This document shows positions 12,301 through 24,006 of a stretch of DNA of 64,000 nucleotides, piece by piece; the first letter of the stretch is position 1; each line of letters begins with the position of its first letter. Location of the stretch: assembly GCA_026545765.1 (NCBI GenBank), contig CM048842.1, positions 72,715,871-72,779,870 on the forward strand, written 5' to 3'. The notes below the pieces were generated by a model that saw only the letters and a program-made list of their open reading frames with translations, was not told where the DNA came from and ran no database searches. Position numbers and translations under genes: made by a program. Source of the stretch: Plantago major. Taxonomy: Eukaryota > Streptophyta > Magnoliopsida > Lamiales > Plantaginaceae.

Positions 12301-14106
12301 TTTCTCTTGTTTAATTGTTTCGTGATTGAGCGGTCATTGTGACTTGATCACTAGACAAACTTACACAACATGACATTTTTAAAAATATATATTGCACAAG
12401 TGAGAGTGACCACATATCTATCTACTTGCTATATTGCAGAATAAATCACTTATACAAAATTGCAAACTGATATATAATTTGAATTTCATTTTAATGTGCG
12501 ATATATATTAGATTATGTCCAATTGATCCGAGCCCACTTGGAATTGAGGAATGACCGAATGAGGATGGATGTCCGATCTCCATGGAACCGAACCGACGCT
12601 CATATATAGGAACCTTGAGTGGATGGCCGAGGTTCCGTTCTAACAAGGGATCCCCATTCTCAGGCCTAGCTTGATAGAGAGCCATGTATATGTATGCCAC
12701 TTGCCACTACCCTGTGAACATACAATTTTCTCCGAATTGGGGACCTTGTCCCTGAGTCCCACTATTCCACAATTATGAAGTGCACCATTAATTCCATATT
12801 TCCATTCAACCATAATGGAAGGTGCGAGAACAACCTACTGTTAGATTCCATCTAAATTAAAAGCTCCCATATCATATTAAGCTATACCATCATCATCTTA
12901 AAATATCTTGTTAAGAGGACCTCTCACAAGTAGGTCATGGTTAGTCGGCTCCACACGTGAAATCATAATAGTTATTATTGGACTTGCCGAAATTGTCATC
13001 GGCTAGGCATCCATCATCAACTTGGGTCTGCTCTAATACCATGATGAGATTCATGCCATAAAAAGCTCGAACTAATAAAGAAGTGTGAAATCCGGTTATT
13101 TATTTTAATTCTCCAATACCTACTTTATTATTAAGTTTTGAAAATGTATGGGGACTAGGATTGAATGCGATTTACCAAAATACATTTGTGTAGTAACATC
13201 GAACTACGACACAATAAAAATATCTTTTATAAACTAGATTTGAACAATGGAAGTAAAATAGGCACTAAAATAAATTTTAATATATTATGTTTTTAAAATC
13301 CACGAAGACTCATGGTGAAATATCCATCATACTATACGAGATAATAAATTTACAAAAAGTACTCTAAAACTATTTTACGAACAATTCAAATTGTTAATAG
13401 TGTAACAATTGAACACTTGAAAATAACAACCAATTATAATCTAGCTAATCTAACACCAAGTCACATAGAGGAGACACTAAATAAAGCTCAGAAAAACAAG
13501 TCTGAAAACGAGAAGCTAATATTTACTCAAACAAGTTCTATACATTTTTCTCAGTTATTAAACTTTGGTGAACACTAGGCTATTTATTTATAAGATATGC
13601 CCTTGCACGGTTTTCAGCAACCAAGAGGCCTTCTAAACGTGAATCCTAAGAGGTCAGGTGACTTGGAAAATTAATCTGATGAACTTATGTCAGCTCTAGG
13701 AGTCGTAAACTTGAATTTCTCTTGATTGAAGATAAGCCAAGATCTTCCTTATCTTGTAATCTTCATGTAACCTTCCAAACATGAAATCCATAAGTTAATA
13801 AATTATCAATCAGCAACTCATAAACTCCAGTAAAACACCAACTCTCAGAAACCTTACAACTCAATTGGATATGTCTTCTAGCTGCTAAATAATAGCTCGT
13901 CTCAATCTAACAATTTTGAAATCCCTAAAATAATAGAAGCACCGCACATACGAATTAAAACTGTGGAACCATATATATAAGCAAGTGAATAAAGGTAAAA
14001 TTCGTAGAAGAGATCGAAATAGTTTATATAGCTAGTATGCCAGTATCGCATTGTACAATGGTACTGTTGTTACAGTACCAAAGTATCGCACATGCTCCTA
14101 CACTAA
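9320..14106. other. AT-rich intergenic DNA
   Basis: No convincing gene. ORFs at 9394-9636, 10587-10902 and 12491-12700 show no domain, splice context or composition bias. Minus-strand sequence near 13045-13021 reads CATGGTATTAGAGCAGACC, close to the initiator-tRNA primer-binding site of plant LTR retrotransposons (TGGTATCAGAGC). A decayed LTR element may therefore lie around 12.2-13.1 kb, but no LTR could be delimited. Confidence 0.4.
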
Positions 14107-15403
14107 AGCCATCTTCGTGATTCTCTTTTGCAACTCACTCTCGCCACGCCAAGATTCCACTCACTTTGCAACTCTTCACAATTCTCTACTCCAACTTTGA
14201 TGCCCAAAATCTATTTTCTTTTAACATTTCTTTCAAATTTAATTATTCATTTCATTTTCTTTTCTCATTTCCTTTTAAACTTTATTCTTGAATTGATTTT
14301 AAATGTTATTAATTAATTATAACAAAATCTCACTAATGTTTTTTAAATATATTACTTGAAAATAAAAATTACATTTCTTTAAAAAAATTACAATACTTGA
14401 GATTGAAAATTAGAACACTTCGAATTGAAAATTACAACACTTGAAATTGAAAATTAAAAATAATTGAAATTGAGAATTACAACAATGAAATTACTATTTG
14501 GCTGATGGCATTTATCCCAACTATCCAACTTTTGTGAAGTCGGTACGGGAACCGGTGGAGGAAAAAGAACATGTATTTTGTAAGATCCAAGAGGGTTACA
14601 GAAAGGATGTCGAACACGCATTTGGCATTATTCAGGAGCGTTTTTCGATCCTTAAAGGCCCGGCACATTTGTGGGATCCGATAATGCTTTCGAAAATTAT
14701 TAGTTGTTGCATTGTTATGCATAATATGATTGTGGAGGATGAAGGCCACAAGTATGTTCGACAGTATGCAAAGGGCGACTACGACCAATTGGAGGAAAAT
14801 TACGTTGTACCTGATCACAATATTCCATACACATTTAGGGAACATATCCTCAACAGAATGCGACACACTGATCATGCTAAAGCGAATGTATTGCAGAAAG
14901 ACCTGATCGAGCACGTATGGGAAAATCGTAAGGATGGGTTATTAATCTAGTTTACATTTTGCAAGTGCGTTTTTATGTTTTTAGTGTCTGTATTTTCTTT
15001 TCTACAAGTGTGATTTTAAATTCAAATAATATGTTTTTTAAATTTTAGAAGTAATGTATAATTACATTTTATATTGCTACGAATATTATTATCATATTTG
15101 TAATAATGAAATTTAAAAAACAATATATTACTTGTAATTTTAGTTTCAATAATTAAAAAAACAAAGCAATAAAATAAAAGAAATAATTTAGTTAAAATTT
15201 TAGAAAAACAGAAGAGAAGTTAAAAGAAGAGAAGTTAAAAGGGAAAATTCAGAAAAACAACAAACAATTAAAACAAAAGAGAAAAGAAAAAAAAGCAAAA
15301 ATCGGCCAAAAACAACGCTGGGTCGCTGGCTCAGACTCATTGAGTGCGAGCCAACTCCTGACGTTACCAGCAGCAACGTTACTGTATTTGGTGGAGCTAA
15401 ATC
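14107..15403 (+). mobile_element. PIF/Harbinger element, internally deleted
   Basis: The left end, AGCCATCTTC after TAA, is a mutated form of the GGCCATCTCC terminus of the neighbour at 15450. About 380 bp of left subterminal sequence and about 130 bp to the right of the transposase fragment are shared with that neighbour. The interior holds a C-terminal transposase fragment (14488-14950). The right end is degenerate and only approximate. Confidence 0.65.
14488..14950 (+). pseudogene. Harbinger transposase C-terminal fragment
   Basis: The frame runs YYLADGIYPNYPTFVKS, then EHVFCKIQEGYRKDVEHAFG, then FSILKGPAHLWD, then CCIVMHNMIVEDE. These are hallmarks of the plant PIF/Harbinger (HARBI1/ALP1-like, Plant_tran/DDE_4) transposase C-terminal part. 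Some 150 residues are present compared with roughly 400 in an intact protein. The reading frame is fused directly to AT-rich element sequence at 14488, and no N-terminal domain or first catalytic Asp precedes it. It is an open but incomplete frame, and no function is expected. Confidence 0.8.
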
Positions 15404-15449
15404 TAAGTTGTAACCCGACTTGTCATAACAATCGTTCAAAGGGGACTAA

Positions 15450-16139
15450 GGCCATCTCCAGCAGTTGCAACTCTCTGCAACCCACTCTCTCCGCCACGTC
15501 AGCATCCCACTCACTGAAACTCACTTTGCAACTCTTCACAATTCTCTACTCCAACAGTGAGGTCCAAAATCTATTTTCTTTTAACATTTCTTTCAAACTT
15601 AATTATTCATTTCATTTTCTTTTCTCATTTCCTTTTAAACTTTATTCTTGGACTTTATTTTAAATGTAATTAATTAATTATAACAAAATCACATTAATTT
15701 TTTTAAAATACATTACTTGAAAATAAAAATTATATTACTTAAAAAAAACTACAATACTTAAAATTGAAAATTACAATACTTGACATTGAAAATTAAAATA
15801 ATTGAAAATGAAAATTACAACAATTAAAATACTACATTTTACAAGTGTGATTTTAATATGTATTTTAAATTTTAGAAGTAATGTATAAGTATATTTCTAT
15901 TGCTACATATAATTATTATCATATAGAAATATTCAAGAAAAATAAAAAATAATAAAAAAGATAAAAGTAGAAAAGGAATAGAAATAAAAAAAATAAAAAT
16001 AAATCATAAATAAAGAAACAAGAAAAGAAAAGAAAAAAAAAATAAAGGATTTGGTATTTACTTTATTTGGGACTCCAATGAGTCCCAAATCGAAATCCGT
16101 GAGTCCCAAATCAGTTTTGGGACTCTGCTGGAGACCGCC
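15450..16139. mobile_element. Tourist/Harbinger-like MITE, 690 bp
   Basis: Terminal inverted repeat GGCCATCTCCAGCAG at the left and GGCGGTCTCCAGCAG (reverse complement) at the right, flanked on both sides by TAA (15447-15449 and 16140-16142). This is the 3-bp duplication typical of PIF/Harbinger. It shares both arms with the element at 14107-15403 but lacks the transposase segment, so it is a deletion derivative of the same family. Confidence 0.85.
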
Positions 16140-16142
16140 TAA

Positions 16143-17703
16143 GTCTGATCATCTTACGAATTTTTAGTCTACAAGAGAACTCACATGATTTTTGGACTTA
16201 AAAACAGTTTTATACAACATGACTTCGGAGAATATAATCCTGGTCTAGTGTAAACATGCATGGTCATGATTCTACAATTGTGAACTTATTATGGATTTGA
16301 AACTTGAAAGTGCAATTAGTCCTATATGATCTTCCGGTCGAGTAAGACAACTTCTATGACTTGATTTTTTTAAATAAAGGTCAAATTAGATGACAAATTG
16401 TAACTCATTTTCTTGAATAGTTAACTAACAACAAGGCAAAACAAACAAATAATTATAACAGATATCAGTTGATTGTAATTAATCTCGATACTCACTGGCA
16501 CCGCAAAATCAGTGTGACAAGTAGAATGTCCCATTCCTTATTATTGAATTTCGGTTTTGCGACACCAACACTCTTAATCAACCATCAATGACATGTACAG
16601 CTGTGCCAAATTTTATTAAGTGTATGATTGATCATTTGATTGTACATTTATTTGCATGAATGATTGATTGAAGTCAAATAGTACAAAATTCTTCTAGGTG
16701 TACCAAAGCTTGTTTCTCCAAAGTCAAACTGCGTCGGCAAGATGTTTTACCAATTTAGGAATTCTAGACCTAACAACTAGTATGGATTTCTAAATTCTCT
16801 ATCATTATGTGCAAATATTTCCCACATATTCTCCATGATTTCAACATAGGTCGGGCCACGCTTTTCTCCAACGTACTTGTGTAGTTGTGTGTGGATATTC
16901 CATTGCATAAGCTATAAATCAAACTAGAATGTTTAGCGACAAACGCGTATTCGTACTATAGTTCAAAAGGACAGTGAACCAATTGTTCCACATATGTGCG
17001 ACATTAATTACTTACAGAGTGTTATTAAGAAAGTTCATGTTCCACAAAATTCAGTGGTGCATTTTATGATTATGTTTTGCATCACTTGTGTTTTTACGTA
17101 TATACTCATCACGTTAACTCACTAATGAACCCAATGGTGAATTCAGAGTGAAATAGTAGAGGATCGAAATATAGAATAATTTTTTTCTGACATATAAGAC
17201 TTGAACTTGTAACCTCCTATTTAAAAACTAACTCCATAACCAATAGGACAAACATAAATTCATAAATTAGTACTACTCATGTGTTAAAACTACAAAATTC
17301 AGGGGGTTAGATGACCCGGCTTGACCCCCTCCACCACTAGATTAACCCCCTCGAAGTTTAACACATATTCTAGTTTAAATACTACTATTAACTATCAAAA
17401 TTTCTTAATATTAACTCTTAACCTGGTCCACTACCAACTAGATTATAATCCTGCTCTATTGTTCCTTGCCTCAATGGTTCAGATCTTTCTTCTAGCATTG
17501 TGACCCTGATAAATACTTGAGTGTTGTGCGTAATACAATAGGTGCTATGAATGCGGAGTTGAAGTAAATATTACATATATTTTGACATGGCTGGAATAAG
17601 CAACGACCCTACAAAAATCAAGTTGGGCATGCCACACCTGAAAAAGAGTTCAACCATGACTCATTGAGCTTGGTCTAGCTCAAGCTTGGCTCCAAAAGAA
17701 ATA
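16143..17703. other. Intergenic DNA, nothing recognised
   Basis: AT-rich sequence without a supported ORF, terminal repeat or RNA gene. Confidence 0.5.
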
Positions 17704-17956
17704 CTTCCTCCGCCCCGGAGAACTTCATACATTAGGGTTAGTGCGCAGTTTTATGCGAAAAGTTAAAGTAATGATAGAATATAGAAAATGTGGAAAAAAG
17801 TGTACTTTTAGTGGCAAAATGTGTAATTTGAGTGTAAAGTTGAGATTGTTTATTATTTGTTGGTTGTTGGGTAGCTTTTCTTTTTTTGATAATGCATGAA
17901 GTTCTATGGGACGACTAAAAATGACAAATGTATGAAGTTTTGCGGGACGGAGGGAG
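17704..17956. mobile_element. Stowaway MITE, 253 bp
   Basis: Ends CTTCCTCCGCCCCGG and CTCCCTCCGTCCCGC (reverse complement). The arms match for about 30 bp and share the inner word ACTTCATACATT. TA duplications lie at 17702-17703 and 17957-17958. This is a well-preserved Tc1/mariner-derived MITE. Confidence 0.85.
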
Positions 17957-17958
17957 TA

Positions 17959-18690
17959 AACAAACCCTGCTCATAGATTAAAGAAGGCCCATTAGAATCT
18001 GTACTTGCTAAAATATGGAAGGTGAAAAATGAAGGCTAATGATAATGATTGAGCATAAATACTATACAAGAGCAATTTTAATTTTTTGTTAAACCATAAA
18101 CTTTCGACTCTGACACTCTCTTCCCTCATAGATCCACACGTTAGATTTGGATGTACCGATAACCGACCCACGGTGGAGCTTGTGTGTCAAATTCGGCTCG
18201 CTCTGCAATGTCGTAGTACTAATTATTATCACATGTTCATTGCTTTCGACATTTGTGTGTACTGAGCTCTCTATAACCAATTTTCCAAATGTTGTTGTGG
18301 ATGTTTGCTCTATTTAAAGAACATTCTTTTAATCTCATGAGCCATGACTTTAATTGCCTATATATCTAACAAATCCATACGAGGTACCTCGAAATATTTC
18401 TCCGGTCCACATATGATGTTCAATTGTAAACCAATTTCAACTTCAACCACCAATTAATCTTAAACTATAATTGTAGAATCTCTAATTAGACCATATAATA
18501 AAAATTTAAAAAGTAAAATTTCATCATATAATTTAACTGAATATATTACGATATTGTTTAACATTCATTTGTAGTCAAAGTTCAAGTTGATTAACCGAAA
18601 GAAGTAAACTAAGACAACTCGAATCTTTAGCATGGAGGAAGTATGTCTTACTATTAGTAATTTCCTATTTTCATGCTTAGTTTAAATTTT
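17959..18690. other. Intergenic DNA, nothing recognised
   Basis: No supported feature. The minus ORF at 18089-18280 has no recognisable content. Confidence 0.5.
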
Positions 18691-18789
18691 AATTACTCAT
18701 AAATCATAGGTTTTTTGGGGAACCAAGAGCCTTAAATTCTCATTATCCAAAAGCTGTTCAGTACAATCGATCCTACAAGGATCCAGGTA

Positions 18790-20564
18790 TCGTTTGGTAC
18801 TCTTGAAAGCCGTGCTCATTTCCTTGCCGTTATACTTCTTCTCTTTCTTCAAAGTTCCCGTTTTTGTCCTAAACCGAATCAAAAAACTGCAATCTCACTT
18901 TTTTTTGAAGTACAATAGGCGGGGATAGAAAGGTGGCATGGATAAGTTGGGAAGTTGTTTGTAGATCGAAGGAAAAAGGAGGGCTGGGTGTGAAGAATTT
19001 AGAATGGTTTAATTTGGCTCTTTTAGGGAAGTGGGGATGGAAACTATTGACAGAAAGGGATGCTTTTTGGGTAGTTGTGATTAGATCGAAATATGGAGAT
19101 TTTAGTAAGGTTGTAGAGTCGGTTAGAGGAGGTAAGGTGGAGTGGTCGTCTTGGTGGAGAGATGTTGTGAAATGGATAGGCTGTAGCGATTGGTTTCGTA
19201 ATGGAGTAGAGCGTGTTTTAGGAAATGGTAATTCATTGTTGTTTTGGGATGATAATTGGATATCGGGAGGGCAGAAATTAAGAGAGTTGTTTCCAAGATT
19301 ATTTAGCTTGGAATTGGAAAAAGAGTGTTTAGTGTCTGAAAGATTGAGAGTAGCTGGAATCGACCAATTTGAATAATGGCGATGGAGAAGACACTTGTTT
19401 ATGTGGGAGGAAAATTTAGTCCGTGATTTATCCATTTTGTTGAGCAATGTACTCCTCAAAGAAGATCGGATGATGGAGATGGATTAACTCGGATAATGAA
19501 GTTACCTGTAAAAGGATTCTTGGCATTGAAAAAGCGAAGGAGGAAGTAAGCCACTTGACATTGGATGGACAAAATCGATTTGGTTACAAGGGATACCTCG
19601 AACCTTTTCATTTGGCGTGATGTGGAATAGAATTGCAACTCTGGAAACTTAAAGAAAAGAAATATTCGGGACCCGAGGAAAATCATTTGCTGATTATGTG
19701 ACTCGAATGAAGAAGAAACAAATAAACACTTGTTTTTTTGTTCCTATGTCTCTTGTGTGGGAAAAAAATCAAAGAATGGCTGAATTTTGATGTACAATTC
19801 TGAAGTAAGTGATTTCTTGAATTCTTTCGAGAGATCATTAACACGCAAATCAGAAAAGATATGGATGCTGGTATGGCATGGTGCGTTATGGTTTATCTGG
19901 AAGGCACACAACGATCTCTTCTTCAATGGTAACAAGACTTCTTTTGTAGAAACCGTTGAAATCTTCAAAAGGAATGCTTGGTACTGGCTCAAAAGTGGGA
20001 ATCTGATTAGAAAATTCACAACTTTGGCGGACTGGGATTGTTTTCCGAGAGAATGCATCTTGACTATTTAGAGCGGTGAAGGCGTTACATTTATTCGATT
20101 CGGATTAAGTTTTACGGTTGTTTTAGACTATACCATTGGTTTCATTGATCAAGTTGTTTCATTCGGTATCTCGATGTTTTACTATTTCTCAGATTTTGGA
20201 AGCCTTGAGAGAACATCATTGATCTTTCTTTCTACCTTATTCAGATCGATATTCATCTCTCTCGGTTTTAGTTCACTCTTTAACTCTTGGCTTGGAACTT
20301 CGGTTTCAAGACATACTAGACGACAAGAGTGACTAAAATTTCACTTCTATTCTCTGATTAGTAGTAACCATGGGGTGGATTGGTCAGACATCTTGTTTTT
20401 CTGGGGCTGCTGGTTTAGTTGTTTTTGAGAACATGATATGCTTTCTCTCTGGATTCTGTTTTGTGTTATACTCCGCTGAGTTTTGTAGTAGTACATCTCT
20501 AATGTACTCTTTTGTTTTAGTTGAATAAAACTTTTCCTTCTTCAAAAAAAAAAAAAAAAAGTTT
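18790..20564 (+). mobile_element. 5'-truncated L1-like LINE with 26-bp target duplication
   Basis: A 26-bp repeat starting CAATCGATCCTACAAGG lies at 18764-18789 and 20565-20590, immediately outside the element. The 3' end is a poly(A) at 20544-20560 preceded by AATAAA-like TTGAATAAAAC. The body holds the C-terminal part of the polymerase (18920-20071). The first about 115 bp (18790-18905) is not in frame with it and may be an inverted 5' piece, as produced by twin priming. Confidence 0.85.
18917..20071 (+). pseudogene. LINE reverse transcriptase, C-terminal part
   Basis: Frame DRKVAWISW, then KEKGGLGVKNLEWFNLALLGKWGWKLL, is the classic region downstream of the reverse-transcriptase core in plant L1 elements. 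It continues with VLGNGNSLLFWDDNWI to a stop at 19374-19376. After several frameshifts the zf-RVT-like tail resumes at 19860-20071 (WHGALWFIWKAHNDLFFNG, WYWLKSGNLI, ADWDCFPRE). The endonuclease and the YxDD-bearing polymerase palm are missing. Stops and frameshifts between 19376 and 19860 make it non-functional. Confidence 0.85.
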
Positions 20565-21479
20565 CAATCGATCCTACAAGGATCCAGGTAAGCAAAACAT
20601 ACAAAGTACAACTCAAAACAACTAGTATCCTATCTATACAATGCACAAATCAGCAATATTGATATGGCGTTTCAGATCCTTGCGCAACAGACCTCGAGTA
20701 GTATCAACCTGTAGAATAAATAGCAAACGATATAGTGGCTTTTGTGCAAACAGAATTTCATTTCGACTCTTCCAAACAACATACACCGTTTTTGCCAATG
20801 CTAGTTTCAAATATTTTGGCCGCCACCCTTTCTTCTTCGTTTATCTCAACATCCAAATCAATTCCTCCTCCCATACAATGCAAACATTTAGAAAGACTTC
20901 TAAACATAATTTCATAATATAATTTCTTTAAAAATAGATATCCCATCATTTCACTATGAACTTTACAATTTAACTTTTCTCTGTAAACCGTTGTCGATTT
21001 TGACCATAAATTACTCTTAAATGATAATTGTAAAAAATTTAACAAACCCATATTATGATGTATTACTTGTTAAATTTTCACTATATGACTTTATAATTTA
21101 CTACTACTATAGTTTAAGATTTGTTGGTCAAAGTTAAATCGTAAAGATAAAATATATGTTTAATTAATTCTCTATTAAAAAATTGTGACCTACAATCAAA
21201 CATGTGTAACATGGAGTATTGGCTTAGAATTCATCAATTTATACAAGGCTGTTTGTGGCTAGGGAGAGGGGTGCGTTGAACATGCTTTGACAGATGCATA
21301 GAGTCGAGTCATGAGTGAAATTTAGAAAGGGCAGAAATGATACCGGGCGTTTCATTTAAACTAACTCTCTCCTTTAGTCACAAATTATTTTTTGAACGAT
21401 ATTATTAAATAATTTAATCACTTATATAAGGAAAATTGATTCTTAAATTTTCACTATATGAATTTATTATATTATTATT

Positions 21480-21825
21480 GTAACGTCCCAACCCAAAGTT
21501 TCAAGTCAACTCTAAAGAGCTTAAATGGATGGAAAACGCTACTCACACCAACAAGGTGCACCTTTCTTTTCGAGAATACATCTATAAAAACTCCAGAGTT
21601 AAGCGTGCTTGCTCTGGAGCAATCTTAGGATGGGTGACAAACTGGGAAGTCTCCCGGTTCGCGCACGAGTGAGGACAAAGTGCGCGGGAAAGGACATGTG
21701 TTAGTATAGTGGGGCCAGCTATAGTGCGCGGGAAAGGACATGTGTTGATGCATTAATGAAGATATTACAGGAGAGCCATGAGTAATCGTCTTTGTGAAAG
21801 TCTCAGGCTCGGCCCATTAGTGGTC
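21480..21825 (+). mobile_element. Cassandra TRIM LTR remnant with 5S-like core
   Basis: It starts TGTAACGTCCCAACCC and includes a region at about 21538-21660 that aligns with plant 5S rRNA: ACTCC-GAGTTAAGCGTGCTT and GGATGGGTGAC-ACTGGGAAGTC (internal control region, C box). This is followed by GTGAGGACAAAGTGCGC. By family knowledge, LTRs carrying a 5S-derived sequence define the non-autonomous Cassandra elements. There is no second LTR, and the right side is cut off by the large LTR element at 21826. It is not a functional 5S gene, because the 5' half is diverged. Confidence 0.75.
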
Positions 21826-22083
21826 AAGGTAACTAGTACTCTTAGTTCACTTGAACATTGTAAAAGAGGAAGCTTACTGAGTATGTTAGTCTAGCAAATC
21901 TTGTATAGATTGTTAGGTCTCTGAATGTAATTTTCATATCTTTAAAAAAAGACCAAGAAGCAAGCATCCAACAGAAGGAGTTCATTATTGAAGATCAGAA
22001 GACTGCACAAGATTGCTGAAGACTAAGGAGATATGTCTCTTCAGATACCTTGAAGAAATTAAGTGTCTTTGAAAGACAAGTAT

Positions 22084-23594
22084 TGTTGGTCCAGATAACG
22101 ACAAAGTAAAAGACTAGGGGGGAGGGGGGGGGGGGGGGGTAAATAGTCTTTTCAAACTTTTATCGATAAAACAGTTTCTTAGAAAGTTGGGTAACTTTCT
22201 GATACTTATAATCAGAATAGCGGAAGTCTTTATGATAAGTGCACGTGCTCAGCAAGCTAGTAAAGTGTGTAAATTACTTTGCAAGAAAGTAAAGGCAGAA
22301 ATTAAATAACACAGTAGCTTTATAGTGGTATCTGAAGGTGGCGTAATCCTTCAACTAATCCACTTCGGCCTTTCTCAGACCTAGAATTCACTAAGACAGA
22401 TAATTGAGTTCACCTTACAAATATCTTCTCTCGATTCCTAAATACACTAGGTTCCCAACCAAGTGTTCCCCCTGAGTTCTTCCCCGGCTTCCAGCCAAGT
22501 ACTTCCTCTACTCAGAATTCCCTGAGTTATTCCCCGGCTTTCCCAGCCAAGTACTTCCTCTACTCAGAACCTTTCTTGGAGTTATTCCTTAGTTTTCCAA
22601 ACTAAGTACTTCCTCTACTCCATGCCTTTTCTGGTGTTGGTTAAGAAGAGTTTGTCAGATTGGTAGATTAATTACTTCCACAGCTATGTAATACTACCTT
22701 CTGGAACAAGAGTCACTTAACACACTTGGACATTGTGTGGTGATATGTTCTTTTCTGACCCAAGTCTATGTTTTTCGTCCAGGAGAGTGAATATCTTAGC
22801 AAGTCGCAACAGTGCTTCAATTCAACTCCTTCACAACATATATATCTTGTTAAGGATCAGGACACTTAGAATTTTCGTGCTACTTAGAATCAAGAGCTTG
22901 GTCGCAACTGTAAGCTTTGAGTAAGTAGAGAAGGCTTGTATGCTTGAGTGTAGGATATGAAATTCAGTCATTCAATTGTGTGTTTTCAAGCATTCTAAGT
23001 GGTGATATTTATAGGTGAAAATCAAGCCGTTTGAATGACTATCCATTAGGCTATTGAGATTCAAACTACAAACAATCCGTTGATAGTATTACAGGATTTT
23101 TGTCTCTTTGTTCAGAGATAAAGCTTTTGGTCAGCAAGTTCTGCAATGGCATTAAATGCACTGTACTATCTTTTGTCATGTTGTGCTAACGGAACTATGC
23201 ACGCTGTCTGAGGCTGTGCACGTTTCTATCAGAAACTCCAAGCCTTTCAGAAACTAAGGAAAACATTGTTTCTTCTAGAAACATTGTTTTCACTAAGTTA
23301 TCTTTTGCATAAGGTTTCTGAGGCACAATTCCTTAGTCTTCGGTACTCTTGTACAGTCTTCATATCTTCAAATAGTTGAGCTCTTTCTGCTGGATGCCTT
23401 CTTCATGGTCTTCTTCAAAGATATAAAATTACATTCAGAGACCTAACATCATATACAAGATTTATTAGACTAATCATACTAAGTATACTTCCTCTTTTAC
23501 AATGTTCAAGTGAACCAAGAGTACTAGATACCTTTCTAAACTAAGGTAAGTCATTATGGTGTACTGATCAACACTAAACATATATTTCCTAACG
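22084..23594 (-). mobile_element. Inverted solo LTR, 1511 bp, inside the 5' LTR
   Basis: It runs from TGTTGGTCCAGATAACG to TTTCCTAACG (expected ...ACA) and is flanked by AGTAT at 22079-22083 and 23595-23599. It is the same family as the host LTRs but in opposite orientation: its left end mirrors the end of the 3' LTR near 35285-35305, and its right end mirrors 28237-28330. It includes Pro/Ser-like repeat words such as CCAAGTACTTCCTCTACTC at 22490-22620 and a long G run at 22115-22139. Confidence 0.85.
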
Positions 23595-24006
23595 AGTATT
23601 TCAATAGGTCTCTGATGCATGATGGTCACTGAGTAAGGACTTGCAAAGCCTCAGAAAGCTTGCATTGTTCCGTTGACACTACAGGACAAAAGTTAATACA
23701 ATGCATTAATTACACAGACAGAGATGTCTGAGCAAAAGAGGAAATCTCTTAAAGAGACAAAGCTCACTGCTGTACTAACTTCAGATGTCAATAGTTTGAA
23801 TTTCATTGTGCCTAACGGATACTATTCAAACGGCATAATTTTCAACTATAAATATCACCACTTAGAATGCTTGAAAGATATACTTGAACACATCCAGAAC
23901 TACAATCTTTCATTCAAGCATACAAGCCTTCTACCTACTTACTCTCTAGCTTACTGTTGCGACTAAAGCTCTTGAATTCTAAGTAGCACGAAAGTTCTAA
24001 GTTGCC

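Larger units (their letters stand above)
18690..21050 (-). mobile_element. Older LINE-like remnant hosting a younger LINE
   Basis: Minus-strand sequence near 20860-20640 translates with motifs LALAKTVYVVWKSRNEI and LLRKDLKRHINIADLC, resembling the C-terminal tail of a plant LINE polymerase. A TTGTACTTTGTATG-type 3' UTR follows and continues on the other side of the inserted LINE, to about 18690. Both outer limits are guesses. Confidence 0.45.

Noticed and set aside
21586-21660. 5S rRNA gene
   Set aside because: Only the 3' half resembles 5S and it sits in a Cassandra LTR context with diverged 5' sequence and no T-run terminator.
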